From positions 1 to 48,879 of the IMG/VR virus record IMGVR_UViG_3300035211_000070: a stretch of DNA of 48,879 nt. One strand, 5' to 3'. The position numbers and the translations under genes are program-made. This DNA is from a virus. The notes under the pieces were generated by a model that searched no databases, was not told where the DNA came from, and was given only the letters and a program-made list of their open reading frames with translations. Positions within the stretch are counted from its first letter, which is position 1, and each line of letters opens with the position of its first letter. This document shows positions 34,204-40,904 of this stretch, piece by piece.

Positions 34204-34231
34204 TTGACAATCCCATGGAAACCAGTATACT
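34204..34231 (+). promoter_or_regulatory. Near-consensus promoter, antisense to the local genes
   Basis: TTGACA (34204-34209), 16-nt spacer, TATACT (34226-34231), pointing right in a region where all genes are on the minus strand. If active it would make RNA antisense to the genes at 34236-34705. Confidence 0.5.
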
Positions 34232-34235
34232 GTCT

Positions 34236-34394
34236 CTATTGCAACAAATAACTCCCGGAGGCGTTCTCCGGAAAGGGCGCTTCAGGATCAGGAGCCCAAG
34301 CAGCGGGCCGTATCTCTACAACCCTCTTGTCCCTGTTATACCGCCACTCATAATCCCGAGACGTAATCCAACCGTCTTTGGTGAAGAAATCCAT
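34236..34394 (-). CDS. Small hypothetical protein (52 aa)
   Basis: This 52-residue frame has ATG 34394 behind AGAAAGG and stop TAG at 34236. It is rich in aromatic and charged residues (DYEWRYN, WAPDPEAPFP) and predicted compact. It lies in the series of small genes on the minus strand, starting 18 nt after the previous short frame. No relatives recognised. Good start signals support it. Confidence 0.5.
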   Translation of the reverse strand: MDFFTKDGWITSRDYEWRYNRDKRVVEIRPAAWAPDPEAPFPENASGSYLLQ

Positions 34395-34412
34395 CGTGTT
34401 TATCCTTTCTGT

Positions 34413-34466
34413 TTACCCATAACTCTTCTGGCGCATTATACCCTGGATTTCCTGCTCTATGGTCAT
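34413..34466 (-). CDS. Very small open frame (17 aa)
   Basis: ATG 34466 follows AAAGGAG and encodes only 17 residues, ending before the next gene. It could be a leader peptide that couples translation of the next gene, or a decayed gene. Support is the ribosome site and spacing only. Confidence 0.3.
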   Translation of the reverse strand: MTIEQEIQGIMRQKSYG

Positions 34467-34468
34467 GG

Positions 34469-34705
34469 CTACTCCTTTGACAATGTCACGTGTATACGCT
34501 TGCCACACTCAGGGCAGTCAAAACCGTGCTTGGCCTGGGCTGTAACCTTGTCGCCAATCACCTCCCAATCGCATTGAGTGATATCGAAGGCATATATTGA
34601 AAATGTTGAGAAATGGCCCTTGTTTACATTTTTACAGACCTTCCAAGCTTTACGCCGGACAGCCTTGCCCTCTTCAACAGCCCTCATCGCTTCGTGGAAT
34701 TTCAT
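34469..34705 (-). CDS. Tad2-like (DUF2829-like) protein with zinc knuckle
   Basis: This 78-residue protein begins MKFHEAMRAVEEGKAVRRKAW, and the DITQCDWEVIGD segment follows around residue 41-52. This is the pattern of the DUF2829/Tad2 domain, members of which sponge the signal molecule of the Thoeris defence system. A C-terminal C63-x-x-C66 (CPECGKRI) adds a possible zinc knuckle not needed in Tad2. ATG follows GGAGG. The domain occurs in many phages with roles other than anti-Thoeris, so anti-defence function is a hypothesis. Confidence 0.6.
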   Translation of the reverse strand: MKFHEAMRAVEEGKAVRRKAWKVCKNVNKGHFSTFSIYAFDITQCDWEVIGDKVTAQAKHGFDCPECGKRIHVTLSKE

Positions 34706-34779
34706 TGTGTTCCTCCAGGTTAACAGTTGTTAATGTATGGGTGTTGCCCCAACGTGATAATATGTTTAAGACACTAAGG

Positions 34780-34965
34780 TTAATGAGCGTTCAGTTTGGC
34801 AACTTCCCGCCGTAGCCCAACCAAAAATAGCGACAACGGATGCCAATTGGTCAAATCTTTTGACTGCTTTGTTAATTTGTCTAGGATTGCCTCTGCGTTA
34901 CCGAGGGTTAACTCACAAACAATATATACCCCGTATTGTCGATCGCGCTTAGTGAAGACTACCAT
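34780..34965 (-). CDS. Small hypothetical protein
   Basis: This is a 61-residue protein with GGAGAG before ATG 34965. A beta hairpin (QYGVYIVCELTLG) is followed by helices (AEAILDKLTKQSKDL and a last helix). It overlaps the upstream gene by 7 nt. No recognised family. Confidence 0.55.
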   Translation of the reverse strand: MVVFTKRDRQYGVYIVCELTLGNAEAILDKLTKQSKDLTNWHPLSLFLVGLRREVAKLNAH

Positions 34966-35162
34966 GTTTGCTCTCCATACTCACAAGGGAAAAAATATCT
35001 CTTACATACAGGGCACCTCCGCTGTTTATGCCCTAACCTGGCCTGGCCTTCAGCCCACTCATGCCAAGCAATATACGGAAGACCAACAGGCGTGTGCCAG
35101 TTGCAAACCGTTGGGACAAGTAAGCTTGATTTATGTTTTCCCCTTCTCTTTTTGTTAGACAT
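34959..35162 (-). CDS. Small zinc-binding phage protein (CPVC type)
   Basis: This 67-residue protein has C20, H23, a WHEWAE core and C50-x-x-C53 (RRCPVCKRY). It matches a widespread small phage family that has a His/Trp-rich region and a C-terminal zinc knuckle and no known function. ATG 35162 follows AGGAGA. Confidence 0.65.
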   Translation of the reverse strand: MSNKKRRGKHKSSLLVPTVCNWHTPVGLPYIAWHEWAEGQARLGHKQRRCPVCKRYFFPCEYGEQTW

Positions 35163-35222
35163 GTTGTCTCCTGATATTGGGGTGTTATTGGGTATATGGT
35201 CTGCCCATTGTTGGTGTTAACA

Positions 35223-35492
35223 TCATGAATGTGTTGAGGTTTCCTGTGTGTCAGGTGCGCCGCTCTGTGCTGGTAAGTGAGTGTCACTAACCTGAGTTAC
35301 AGAGAAGAACCTATTATCTGTCATGGTGTAAATAGTCCCAGCGATATTACTAAGATACCGCACAGTGGCATACACCCCCACCCCCTCGCCCCCTACCCAG
35401 ACTATAGGGATTCCGTCCGTTGTGGCTCTACGTTGTCCTGGCTGCGCTGGTTGCCCCATCTCTATAGGTTGCTGTTTAGATTGATGTTTCAT
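35223..35492 (-). CDS. Hypothetical protein
   Basis: This is an 89-residue product. ATG 35492 has AAGGAG at the right distance, unlike the earlier ATG at 35519. A disordered Gln/Pro-rich N-terminus leads to several short beta strands (GIPIVWVGGEG, VYATVRYL, IYTMTDNRFFSVT). A small GC-rich and TA-rich stretch lies upstream. No relatives recognised. Confidence 0.5.
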   Translation of the reverse strand: MKHQSKQQPIEMGQPAQPGQRRATTDGIPIVWVGGEGVGVYATVRYLSNIAGTIYTMTDNRFFSVTQVSDTHLPAQSGAPDTQETSTHS

Positions 35493-35693
35493 GCCGCGCA
35501 CTCCTTGTTTGGCTGCCATACCCCCACCCCCCGGTCACCCATGCCCCCCGGGGGAGCCCCCCTGCGTGTTTTTTATATATATATACCAGTGGGGCCCCAA
35601 AGCCACATTCCTGCCACGACCGTTTTTCAGTCAATACTAATGACCGTTGTTTTTCCCTTCGTGTTCATCTCTGGTCATGGAGTCTTCCCCTTT
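35493..35693. other. Intergenic region with GC-rich palindrome and TA run
   Basis: About 200 nt without a convincing gene. It contains CCCCCGGGGG (35545-35554) followed by a second C-run, then a T-run and a TATATATATATA stretch (about 35574-35585). The mixture could hold a leftward promoter -10 or a rightward terminator, but neither is complete. Confidence 0.35.
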
Positions 35694-35885
35694 TTACTCG
35701 ATTATTATCACGTTTTCGTCGGTTCTTATTTCGTCCCCAGTTTTTGGGTCAAAATCAAGTGTAACAACCAGTCTTGAGTGAACGTTTGTGACGTTGATAA
35801 TTTCTCCTGGCCCAAAGGATGTTTTTATGATTGAGTCATCCTGTCCACACTTCTCTAGGTATTTAATTAGCTCTTTTTTCGTCAT
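35694..35885 (-). CDS. Small hypothetical protein
   Basis: This 63-residue protein begins at ATG 35885 behind GGGAGG; a longer frame to 36038 lacks a site. N-terminal helix (MTKKELIKYLEKCGQDDSII) then beta strands. No family recognised. Lies in the series of small genes. Confidence 0.55.
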   Translation of the reverse strand: MTKKELIKYLEKCGQDDSIIKTSFGPGEIINVTNVHSRLVVTLDFDPKTGDEIRTDENVIIIE

Positions 35886-35943
35886 TTTTCCTCCCTTAGA
35901 TAGTATGCCATTAGCAGCATTTTCGTGAGTTCTCTGACTGTTA

Positions 35944-36354
35944 TCATAGCCCTTCCTTGATCCAGTGTCTATTGGTTGCTTTTCCGTATCTAAATGGGAA
36001 CAGGGCGCAGTTTGGTGAGCAGCATTGTGACACGTCATGTGTTCCGAGGCATTCCTGGCATTCTGCCCGTATTGTTTCGAGTATGCCGTTTTTGTTTAGT
36101 TCTTTCTTCAGATTTCCGTTTTTGTCTTTCCTGGTAGTTCTGCATACCCCTCCCCTCAAACTTTGGAATTTACACTCCGGAGCAAGATGTAAACATTGGT
36201 TCTGTGGTAAGATACCATAGCAGTCTAGGCAGAATTGTTTTATTGCGCGAAGGAGGTCTTTTCTTGTGAACTTTATTTTTCTTACTCCACCTAACTGTCT
36301 CCATTGTTTTAGTCCCTCCTGTAGTTTGTCTCGGGTCGTTGTAGCCCCACTCAT
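35944..36354 (-). CDS. Cysteine-rich zinc-binding phage protein
   Basis: This 136-residue protein has cysteines in two groups: C42, C45, C54, C61, C71 (FCLDCYG, CLHLAPECKF, VCRT) and C97-x-x-C100, C109-C110, C114 (CQECLGTHDVSQCCSPNCAL). The phrase ECQECLGxxxxxxCxxxxCALFPFRYG is common in phage proteins thought to bind zinc; function unknown. ATG overlaps the upstream TGA. Confidence 0.7.
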   Translation of the reverse strand: MSGATTTRDKLQEGLKQWRQLGGVRKIKFTRKDLLRAIKQFCLDCYGILPQNQCLHLAPECKFQSLRGGVCRTTRKDKNGNLKKELNKNGILETIRAECQECLGTHDVSQCCSPNCALFPFRYGKATNRHWIKEGL

Positions 36355-36689
36355 GCCGTCTCCTTTCTTGTTCCCACCCTACCGCCTTTGGTCTCGTTGC
36401 GCTTCTGACGATATTTTATTACGGCTTTGTGAAGCTCTTTTGCGATAATCAAAACCGGGTCTGTTGGTTCTTGGCAACCACCTGGTAGTGGTCCCCATGC
36501 AACATATCTAAAGTCCCTCATGAAGGTCTTACAAGCGCGGGTGTCGCCATTTCTTAGGGCCATTCTTGCTTCTTCTCTAAGTTGGTTTCCCCATTTGTTT
36601 TTCCAATAGTGTTTTTTGTGTTTCACTCTTCCCACCCTACCGCCCTTGGTCACGTTGTCTGTGATTGGCACCTGCTCATACGGCCTCAC
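36351..36689 (-). CDS. Hypothetical basic protein with repeated TKGGRVG motif
   Basis: This 112-residue basic protein starts at GTG 36689, nine bases after AAGGAGG (an ATG overlapping the site is the alternative). It contains the motif TKGGRVG twice, near residue 14-21 and near 101-107. These are encoded by two copies of a 25-bp DNA repeat (36371-36395 and 36629-36653) of which a third copy lies at 37038-37062. Function unknown. Confidence 0.5.
   Translation of the reverse strand: MRPYEQVPITDNVTKGGRVGRVKHKKHYWKNKWGNQLREEARMALRNGDTRACKTFMRDFRYVAWGPLPGGCQEPTDPVLIIAKELHKAVIKYRQKRNETKGGRVGTRKETA
36371..36395 (-). repeat. Dispersed 25-bp repeat, copy 1
   Basis: Plus-strand sequence TTCCCACCCTACCGCC then TTTGGTCTC. 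It matches copy 2 at 36629-36653 with two differences (a T for C and a T for A), and further over four bases. It encodes the TKGGRVG tail of the local gene. Confidence 0.7.
36629..36653 (-). repeat. Dispersed 25-bp repeat, copy 2
   Basis: TTCCCACCCTACCGCC then CTTGGTCAC. This is the most typical copy. About 35 nt to its right lies a 22-bp repeat (36688-36709) that also sits to the right of copy 3. Confidence 0.7.
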
Positions 36690-36709
36690 TGGGCATCACC
36701 TCCTTTCCT

Positions 36710-37024
36710 CTACTGTATCTCTGTTGCATTTTTATTTCTTGCCTCTTCGTATTCCCATCGTTCAATCATGTTGTGGACAATTTTGTAGGGGTCGTTTGCA
36801 GCGTTACGAACGTCTTTGTCGTCTGATAACTGGAAACACGCCGCTAGTATTTGGTAGAGTTGGTATGTGGCGCTATTCGGTGACATTTCTGCCCATGATC
36901 CGTATTCGGCGACTAGTGCGTCTTCGGAACAAAAGGAGTGGTATAGCTCTATTAGTAGCGCTTCAGCCTCTTCGTCATCTATAAAGAAAGCTAACTTCCC
37001 CGGTTCTGGTCTATCCCATTTCAT
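36710..37024 (-). CDS. Acidic hypothetical protein
   Basis: This 104-residue acidic protein has ATG 37024 behind AAAAGGAG. An N-terminal beta strand (KLAFFIDDEEAEALLIELYHS) is followed by helices rich in Asp, Glu and Ala. It may mimic DNA or bind a partner, but no motif shows it. Member of a run of small genes at 36.3-39 kb. Confidence 0.5.
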   Translation of the reverse strand: MKWDRPEPGKLAFFIDDEEAEALLIELYHSFCSEDALVAEYGSWAEMSPNSATYQLYQILAACFQLSDDKDVRNAANDPYKIVHNMIERWEYEEARNKNATEIQ

Positions 37025-37037
37025 GGTTTATCTCCTT

Positions 37038-37062
37038 TTCCCACCCTATCGCCCTTGGTCAC
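37038..37062 (-). repeat. Dispersed 25-bp repeat, copy 3
   Basis: Matches copy 2 (36629-36653) with one difference. A 22-bp companion sequence follows at 37106-37127 (CTAGGCATCACCTCCTTTCC and flanks), as after copy 2 at 36688-36709 (one difference). Confidence 0.7.
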
Positions 37063-37069
37063 TAGTTGT

Positions 37070-37414
37070 TTACGGGTCAACCTTTCTTCTTCTTGGCGAT
37101 CCGGCACTAGGCATCACCTCCTTTCCGAAGAGCGTCGACTGTTCAGCTTCGCAAAGCGCCTCGACAATATAACGCCTGCCCGGTCCTGCTGTAGGCGCAC
37201 CCTGAAGCAGCAGTTCGTGATGAATTAAATCATATAACTTCATAAAGTCTTTTTGGTGTTGTTCTTCATGCTCACAAAGGGTTTCGATAAGCTCTAAGGC
37301 TTCTTCTAGGCTCTCCACATATAGTCTCATGGAGGATATTTGGTTGTCCGGGTTTTGTATGGCTCTCCAGAAGCTCCACAGCTCGCTTACTTTTTCTTCT
37401 GTTTGTTCGTCCAT
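37070..37414 (-). CDS. QKDFMKLY-family small protein 1
   Basis: This 114-residue protein starts at ATG 37414 behind AAGGAGGG. It is helical (about 1-60) and then carries the motif QKDFMKLYDLIHH with a downstream EAEQSTLFGKE. The same two-part motif occurs in the proteins at 37522-37749 and 38620-39051, so the three are paralogues. The last 15 residues (MPSAGSPRRRKVDP) may be an extension created by a duplicated start region. Confidence 0.6.
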   Translation of the reverse strand: MDEQTEEKVSELWSFWRAIQNPDNQISSMRLYVESLEEALELIETLCEHEEQHQKDFMKLYDLIHHELLLQGAPTAGPGRRYIVEALCEAEQSTLFGKEVMPSAGSPRRRKVDP

Positions 37415-37521
37415 TATCCCTCCTTGAACACCTTCCACATCGCTCGAATAATAAAATAGGCTCCTATAAGATCAACCAACAAAAAAACGACGATCACCAC
37501 ACTTAAAATAATCCCGAACAT
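37414..37521 (-). CDS. 35-residue single-membrane-helix protein
   Basis: ATG 37521 follows GGGAGG directly after the previous TAA, and TAA 37414-37416 overlaps the next ATG. The product has one hydrophobic stretch (about 3-25, GIILSVVIVVFLLVDLIGAY) and a basic end, typical of tiny phage membrane proteins. Coupled on both sides, so likely real. Role unknown. Confidence 0.55.
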   Translation of the reverse strand: MFGIILSVVIVVFLLVDLIGAYFIIRAMWKVFKEG

Positions 37522-37749
37522 TTAATCCTCCCTGAAGAGCGGTGACTTCCGTGCCTCATCCAGCGCCTGGCCTAGATAGGTGTCGCAACAATGGGAATTT
37601 GCAGTGTCTACAGCGTTGAACAGTTCCATAAAGTCTTTCTGAGCTATCAGTTCCGAGTAGTAAGACACGACCTCTTTGTTTATTTCAATATCCAAAACAT
37701 CAAGACTTATTCCGTCCGCGCCTTCGATTCCAAACATCGGTCTTCTCAT
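37522..37749 (-). CDS. QKDFMKLY-family small protein 2
   Basis: This 75-residue protein's ATG 37749 overlaps the previous stop (TGATG) behind AAGGAGG. The second half carries AQKDFMELFNAVDT and ALDEARKSPLFRED, the shared motif pair of three small proteins in this region. Helical. Function unknown. Confidence 0.6.
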   Translation of the reverse strand: MRRPMFGIEGADGISLDVLDIEINKEVVSYYSELIAQKDFMELFNAVDTANSHCCDTYLGQALDEARKSPLFRED

Positions 37750-38057
37750 CACTCCACCTCCTTTCTTGAAGAGTAGTGTTCTAGTCTTCGCCAAGCTTCT
37801 ATGGTCCTCATTTCGTTTCTTAGTCTGAGGGTTTCAACTTCATGCCACCGCACATAGTCAAATGGTTTTGATTCGTAATGATATGTGACGTGGCAAACCA
37901 CCTCGATTTCTCTTCCGCAACCTCCACATTCTATTATTTCGCTATTATCCTCCGGAATATTAAGCTCGTAGCTGCAATCGTCTTCATAGCCACAATAAGG
38001 ACAGATGTAATTGTCCTTGTTCCACGTGTAATCTTCGACTCCTAGTTCGTTTTTCAT
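37749..38057 (-). CDS. Zinc-ribbon protein
   Basis: This 102-residue protein has CPYCG (residues about 19-23) followed by a partner CGGCG (about 44-48), a complete four-cysteine zinc ribbon. A helical C-terminus is rich in Arg and Glu. ATG overlaps the TGA of the previous gene (TGATG). Probably nucleic-acid-binding. Confidence 0.65.
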   Translation of the reverse strand: MKNELGVEDYTWNKDNYICPYCGYEDDCSYELNIPEDNSEIIECGGCGREIEVVCHVTYHYESKPFDYVRWHEVETLRLRNEMRTIEAWRRLEHYSSRKEVE

Positions 38058-38419
38058 CACTCCATCTCCTCGGTTATGTCGAACAGGGCCTTGAATTGAT
38101 AGTGTCTGCCCTCCAGCGCTTCTTTGCAGGCTTCCAGGGTTTGGAGGACACGTTTATTTTTCTCGTTGCCGTGTTTGGCTTTTTCAATCATGCGTTGTAA
38201 ACGCTCAGAATCCGTGATGTCGTTATAAGCATACATGTTCAAATTCATGCTTTCTTTGCGCTGCTTATTGTTTTGGATGAGCTTTGGGGTTCCATGCGTT
38301 GATGCGATGAGCACGGTTTTGCCCGAACCGGATTTTTTGGGTCTGACCTTGAGATCAACGTGGATGTGTAGGATGTCGTTTTCGTCGATGTCATAGGGGC
38401 AGTTGAAAGGTTCAGCCAT
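38057..38419 (-). CDS. Phage protein of the VDL-x-SGSGKT type
   Basis: This 120-residue protein contains HVDLKVRPKKSGSGKTVLIA at about residues 20-39. A similar phrase (VDLSKRFGPSKSGKSIxIAST) is widespread in phage and archaeal virus proteins and is not a true P-loop. The C-terminal half is helical. ATG overlaps the upstream gene by 8 nt. Function unknown. Confidence 0.6.
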   Translation of the reverse strand: MAEPFNCPYDIDENDILHIHVDLKVRPKKSGSGKTVLIASTHGTPKLIQNNKQRKESMNLNMYAYNDITDSERLQRMIEKAKHGNEKNKRVLQTLEACKEALEGRHYQFKALFDITEEME

Positions 38420-38627
38420 TTTTTTCGTCCTCGTAAATCTCTATGGTTGTATCGCCACTTAGGGTAATGCTTTTACAGTGTATCGCTATCCCCTCGTGGC
38501 TGGGTGACACCTGGACATCGGTTATTTTTACCAGGTGGGGGCCGTTTGGGTCTTGGACCACAAATGTCTCCCCTATTTCGGGAAGCTTTGCTGGTGTGAA
38601 CTGTTTAAACTCTTGTTGATTAGCCAT
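38412..38627 (-). CDS. Small hypothetical beta-rich protein
   Basis: This is a 71-residue protein with mostly short beta strands (GETFVVQDPNG, LVKITDVQVS, GIAIHCKSITLSG). It overlaps both neighbours by 8 nt. Both overlaps have the same structure, in which D-E-x-N-G at the end of one gene contains the start of the next. No recognised family; an OB-like or SH3-like fold is possible. Confidence 0.55.
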   Translation of the reverse strand: MANQQEFKQFTPAKLPEIGETFVVQDPNGPHLVKITDVQVSPSHEGIAIHCKSITLSGDTTIEIYEDEKNG

Positions 38628-39051
38628 TCTCTTCGTCCTTGGCCTTCTCAAAGTAGATGTCTAACGCTTTCAAATAGAGCTTACAAAGGTTGCGCGATGT
38701 CCTGTGCCAAAAAGAAGCGTCGGTGATTAGATAATCGTCGAGTTGTTTAACCATCGCTTTCAATTCTTTCCTGACTTCGTTTTCAGCTTTTAGTAGGTCC
38801 GGTTTGGTCATTGATAGCTCCTCGTTGTAGAGTGGTGATTGTTGGGCCTTGTTTTTCATAATAGTAAACTTTTCTAACTGCCCCACAAGTAGGCCTTGAT
38901 CTTCGGACTTGTAAATGTCATTGATGATGTGAACAGCCAAACCATACAGCTTCATGAAGTCTTGTTGGGCTTTCTGTAGCACTATAAATTTTGGGAATCC
39001 CGCTTTTTTTGACTTCTCCAAAAATAGGCGATATAGGTCCAATACATCCAT
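38620..39051 (-). CDS. QKDFMKLY-family protein 3
   Basis: This is a 143-residue helical protein with ATG 39051 behind GAGG. It carries QQDFMKLYGLAVH and NKAQQSPLYNEE, the motif pair shared with the two smaller proteins nearby. It has additional N- and C-terminal helices. It is encoded immediately after the replication initiator gene. Confidence 0.6.
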   Translation of the reverse strand: MDVLDLYRLFLEKSKKAGFPKFIVLQKAQQDFMKLYGLAVHIINDIYKSEDQGLLVGQLEKFTIMKNKAQQSPLYNEELSMTKPDLLKAENEVRKELKAMVKQLDDYLITDASFWHRTSRNLCKLYLKALDIYFEKAKDEENG

Positions 39052-39059
39052 GTTCCACC

Positions 39060-40121
39060 TCACTCATAGATACGCTTGTAAGCGTCTGTTTCGGAGATCT
39101 TGAGTTGTATATCATAGCCAAGATCCGATGGCTTTAGTGTTGGGTTGTCTTTCTTCAGTAGGTCTTTTGCATAGTCTGTTAACGCTCTCCGTTCGTGCTC
39201 ATCAAGATTAGCTATCAGGTCCCGTGTGCGGTTGTATTCGGCTTTCTCTTGTTCGGCTTGTCGGTCTTCTGGGGATGGACCCGGTGATGGTTTGTCTACG
39301 AGATATGGGTTGGGCCGCTCCCCGTGGAACCTGATGTCGTTTCTGCAATAAGTGTGGAGGGTCAGGGGGATTGAATAATAATCTTTGCTCGAGACATGTG
39401 TCTTTGCGGCCTCATCGAGAGTTGCGTGCATGATAAGCAGGCCTAAAATGTCCTCAACATAGACGCCCTTTGGTCCGTATGTTTCTCGATAGGGTTGGAG
39501 GTCGATCGCTTTGGCGTCCAAGATAAATTTATCTGGATCACGGTACGGAGATTTTTTGGTTTTTGTTTTTTTCGTGTTCTTATTCTTTTCTTTTCTTATA
39601 TATTCGGGTGACATTTTTGTCACCCCTGACATGGGTGTCACATGTTTGCTACTTTGGCCTCTCTGGCATTGGACAAGAGGAACCACATTTTCGGGGTAGG
39701 TGACATTTTTGTCACTAGTGACATGTACGTCACATGTGACATGGGTGTCACCATTATTGGGACTATCAAGTCTGAGATTGACTCTATGGTGATTGTAGTA
39801 TGTGACATCAGTGTCACCATTATTGAAATGGGCTAGTGTGGATGCTGCTATAATGGTCTTTGTTTTTTCGTTCTTTTTTGTGAACCTTCTGATGTATTTT
39901 TTATTGTTCAAAGAGTTCAAAATCCTAATGGTCTGGCGAAGGGACATGCCAAGTAGATTCGACAACTTAACCGTCCCAATCCACACCACACCCTTTTTAA
40001 GGTATGTGTCCTTGTCCGGGAGGTCAAACGAGAGCAAGATAAAAAGACAACGAAACTCCGCCGGAGACAGGTTGTCGTCAGCTACCAGGGAAAGCGGTAT
40101 GTAACAGAAGAGGTTTGTCAT
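39060..40121 (-). CDS. Replication initiator protein (winged-helix, lambda O-like in layout)
   Basis: This 353-residue protein starts at ATG 40121 behind AAGGGA; a 5'-extended start at 40193 would overlap the neighbour by 59 nt. Residues about 8-95 form a winged HTH as in phage replication initiators (SLVADDNLSPAEFRCLFILL, IGTVKLSNLLGMSLRQTIRI). Residues about 98-185 contain repeated H-V-T / D-V-T groups encoded by a run of palindromes. The rest is helical, with a SPYRDPDKF start. As in lambda, the origin would lie within the initiator gene, so the protein binds its own gene. Confidence 0.7.
   Translation of the reverse strand: MTNLFCYIPLSLVADDNLSPAEFRCLFILLSFDLPDKDTYLKKGVVWIGTVKLSNLLGMSLRQTIRILNSLNNKKYIRRFTKKNEKTKTIIAASTLAHFNNGDTDVTYYNHHRVNLRLDSPNNGDTHVTCDVHVTSDKNVTYPENVVPLVQCQRGQSSKHVTPMSGVTKMSPEYIRKEKNKNTKKTKTKKSPYRDPDKFILDAKAIDLQPYRETYGPKGVYVEDILGLLIMHATLDEAAKTHVSSKDYYSIPLTLHTYCRNDIRFHGERPNPYLVDKPSPGPSPEDRQAEQEKAEYNRTRDLIANLDEHERRALTDYAKDLLKKDNPTLKPSDLGYDIQLKISETDAYKRIYE
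39606..39817. other. Replication origin candidate: six GTGACA-N4-TGTCAC iterons
   Basis: Six palindromes lie at 39606-39625 (8-bp arms), 39627-39640, 39700-39715, 39718-39733 (one mismatch), 39736-39751 and 39802-39817. Neighbouring centres are 18 bp apart in two clusters (two, then three copies), and the outlier is 66 bp further. 18 bp equals six codons and explains the six-residue T-H-V-T periodicity of the encoded protein. Repeated palindromic binding sites within an initiator gene are the signature of phage origins such as lambda ori. Confidence 0.75.
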
Positions 40122-40134
40122 ATGGTCCCTTGGA

Positions 40135-40863
40135 TTAACTAGCTGTTGTCCTTCCCGTAAGGCGGTCATGGTCTCGTTTTTCGAGCCTGGCAATCCTCTC
40201 TGCTAAATCATGATGGCTGTGGGGCATTACGTTAAAGCATGACGCCCTGTCGGTAAGCGCCTCTAACTCTTCTGCTCTGTCGTTGTGAGCCCTCATCAAT
40301 AAGGCAACCGTTTCATCAAGATGAATGAGCCTTGCCTGTATCTCCTCAGTTAGGACCCTCTTTTTATGCTCTTCCTCTTCTAGCTTCACCTGGATGGCCG
40401 ATTTTGGCGACTCGCCCCAATTATTAAACTGCTCTTTCATTTGATTGATCTCTTCCCTGAAAACTCCCTGCACTTTGAGGGCCGCCTTGACATCATACTC
40501 AAGGTCACGAATTCTGGCCACGATTGAATGTATCCGTGTTGAGCTCGGAATGTCCGCCCATGCTTCCGAAGCGGTTGTGGGGCCGGTAGTTTTTGGCGGC
40601 TCGACTTCCTCCACTTTTTCAGGGGATTTTGAGTTATAGATGGTTTTCCATAAATGGTCGTGATAAACGGTTGTGGGGCCGGCCGTTTTGGGTGTCTCAG
40701 CCATAATAATCTTCTTGCTCAGTATGTCCAAAAATAACTCAATATTCTTGGTAGTTTGCCAGTTTATATGGCCTTCCGTCATATTAAACCACTCTCTCAA
40801 GTGTGAGAGTAGCTCTTTCGCCTTCCCCACATCCGTCACCTTGATCTCAATTCCTTGGATCAT
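40135..40863 (-). CDS. Coiled-coil protein with repeated PKTxGPTT motif
   Basis: This 242-residue helical protein has ATG 40863 behind GGGGTG. It contains PKTAGPTTVYHD and PKTTGPTTASEA (about residues 57-101) and long coiled-coil heptads (about 110-230, Gln/Glu/Lys-rich). Placed directly upstream of the replication initiator; it could be a loader or structural partner, but no motif supports this. Confidence 0.55.
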   Translation of the reverse strand: MIQGIEIKVTDVGKAKELLSHLREWFNMTEGHINWQTTKNIELFLDILSKKIIMAETPKTAGPTTVYHDHLWKTIYNSKSPEKVEEVEPPKTTGPTTASEAWADIPSSTRIHSIVARIRDLEYDVKAALKVQGVFREEINQMKEQFNNWGESPKSAIQVKLEEEEHKKRVLTEEIQARLIHLDETVALLMRAHNDRAEELEALTDRASCFNVMPHSHHDLAERIARLEKRDHDRLTGRTTAS

Positions 40864-40904
40864 ATTTCACCCCTTTACAATCCCGAGTTGTTTCATGGTT
40901 TGTC

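Noticed and set aside
39606-39817. CRISPR array
   Set aside because: The repeated units are short palindromes with irregular spacing, coding, and without unique spacers; no cas genes exist (the Cas4-like nuclease alone is common in phages).
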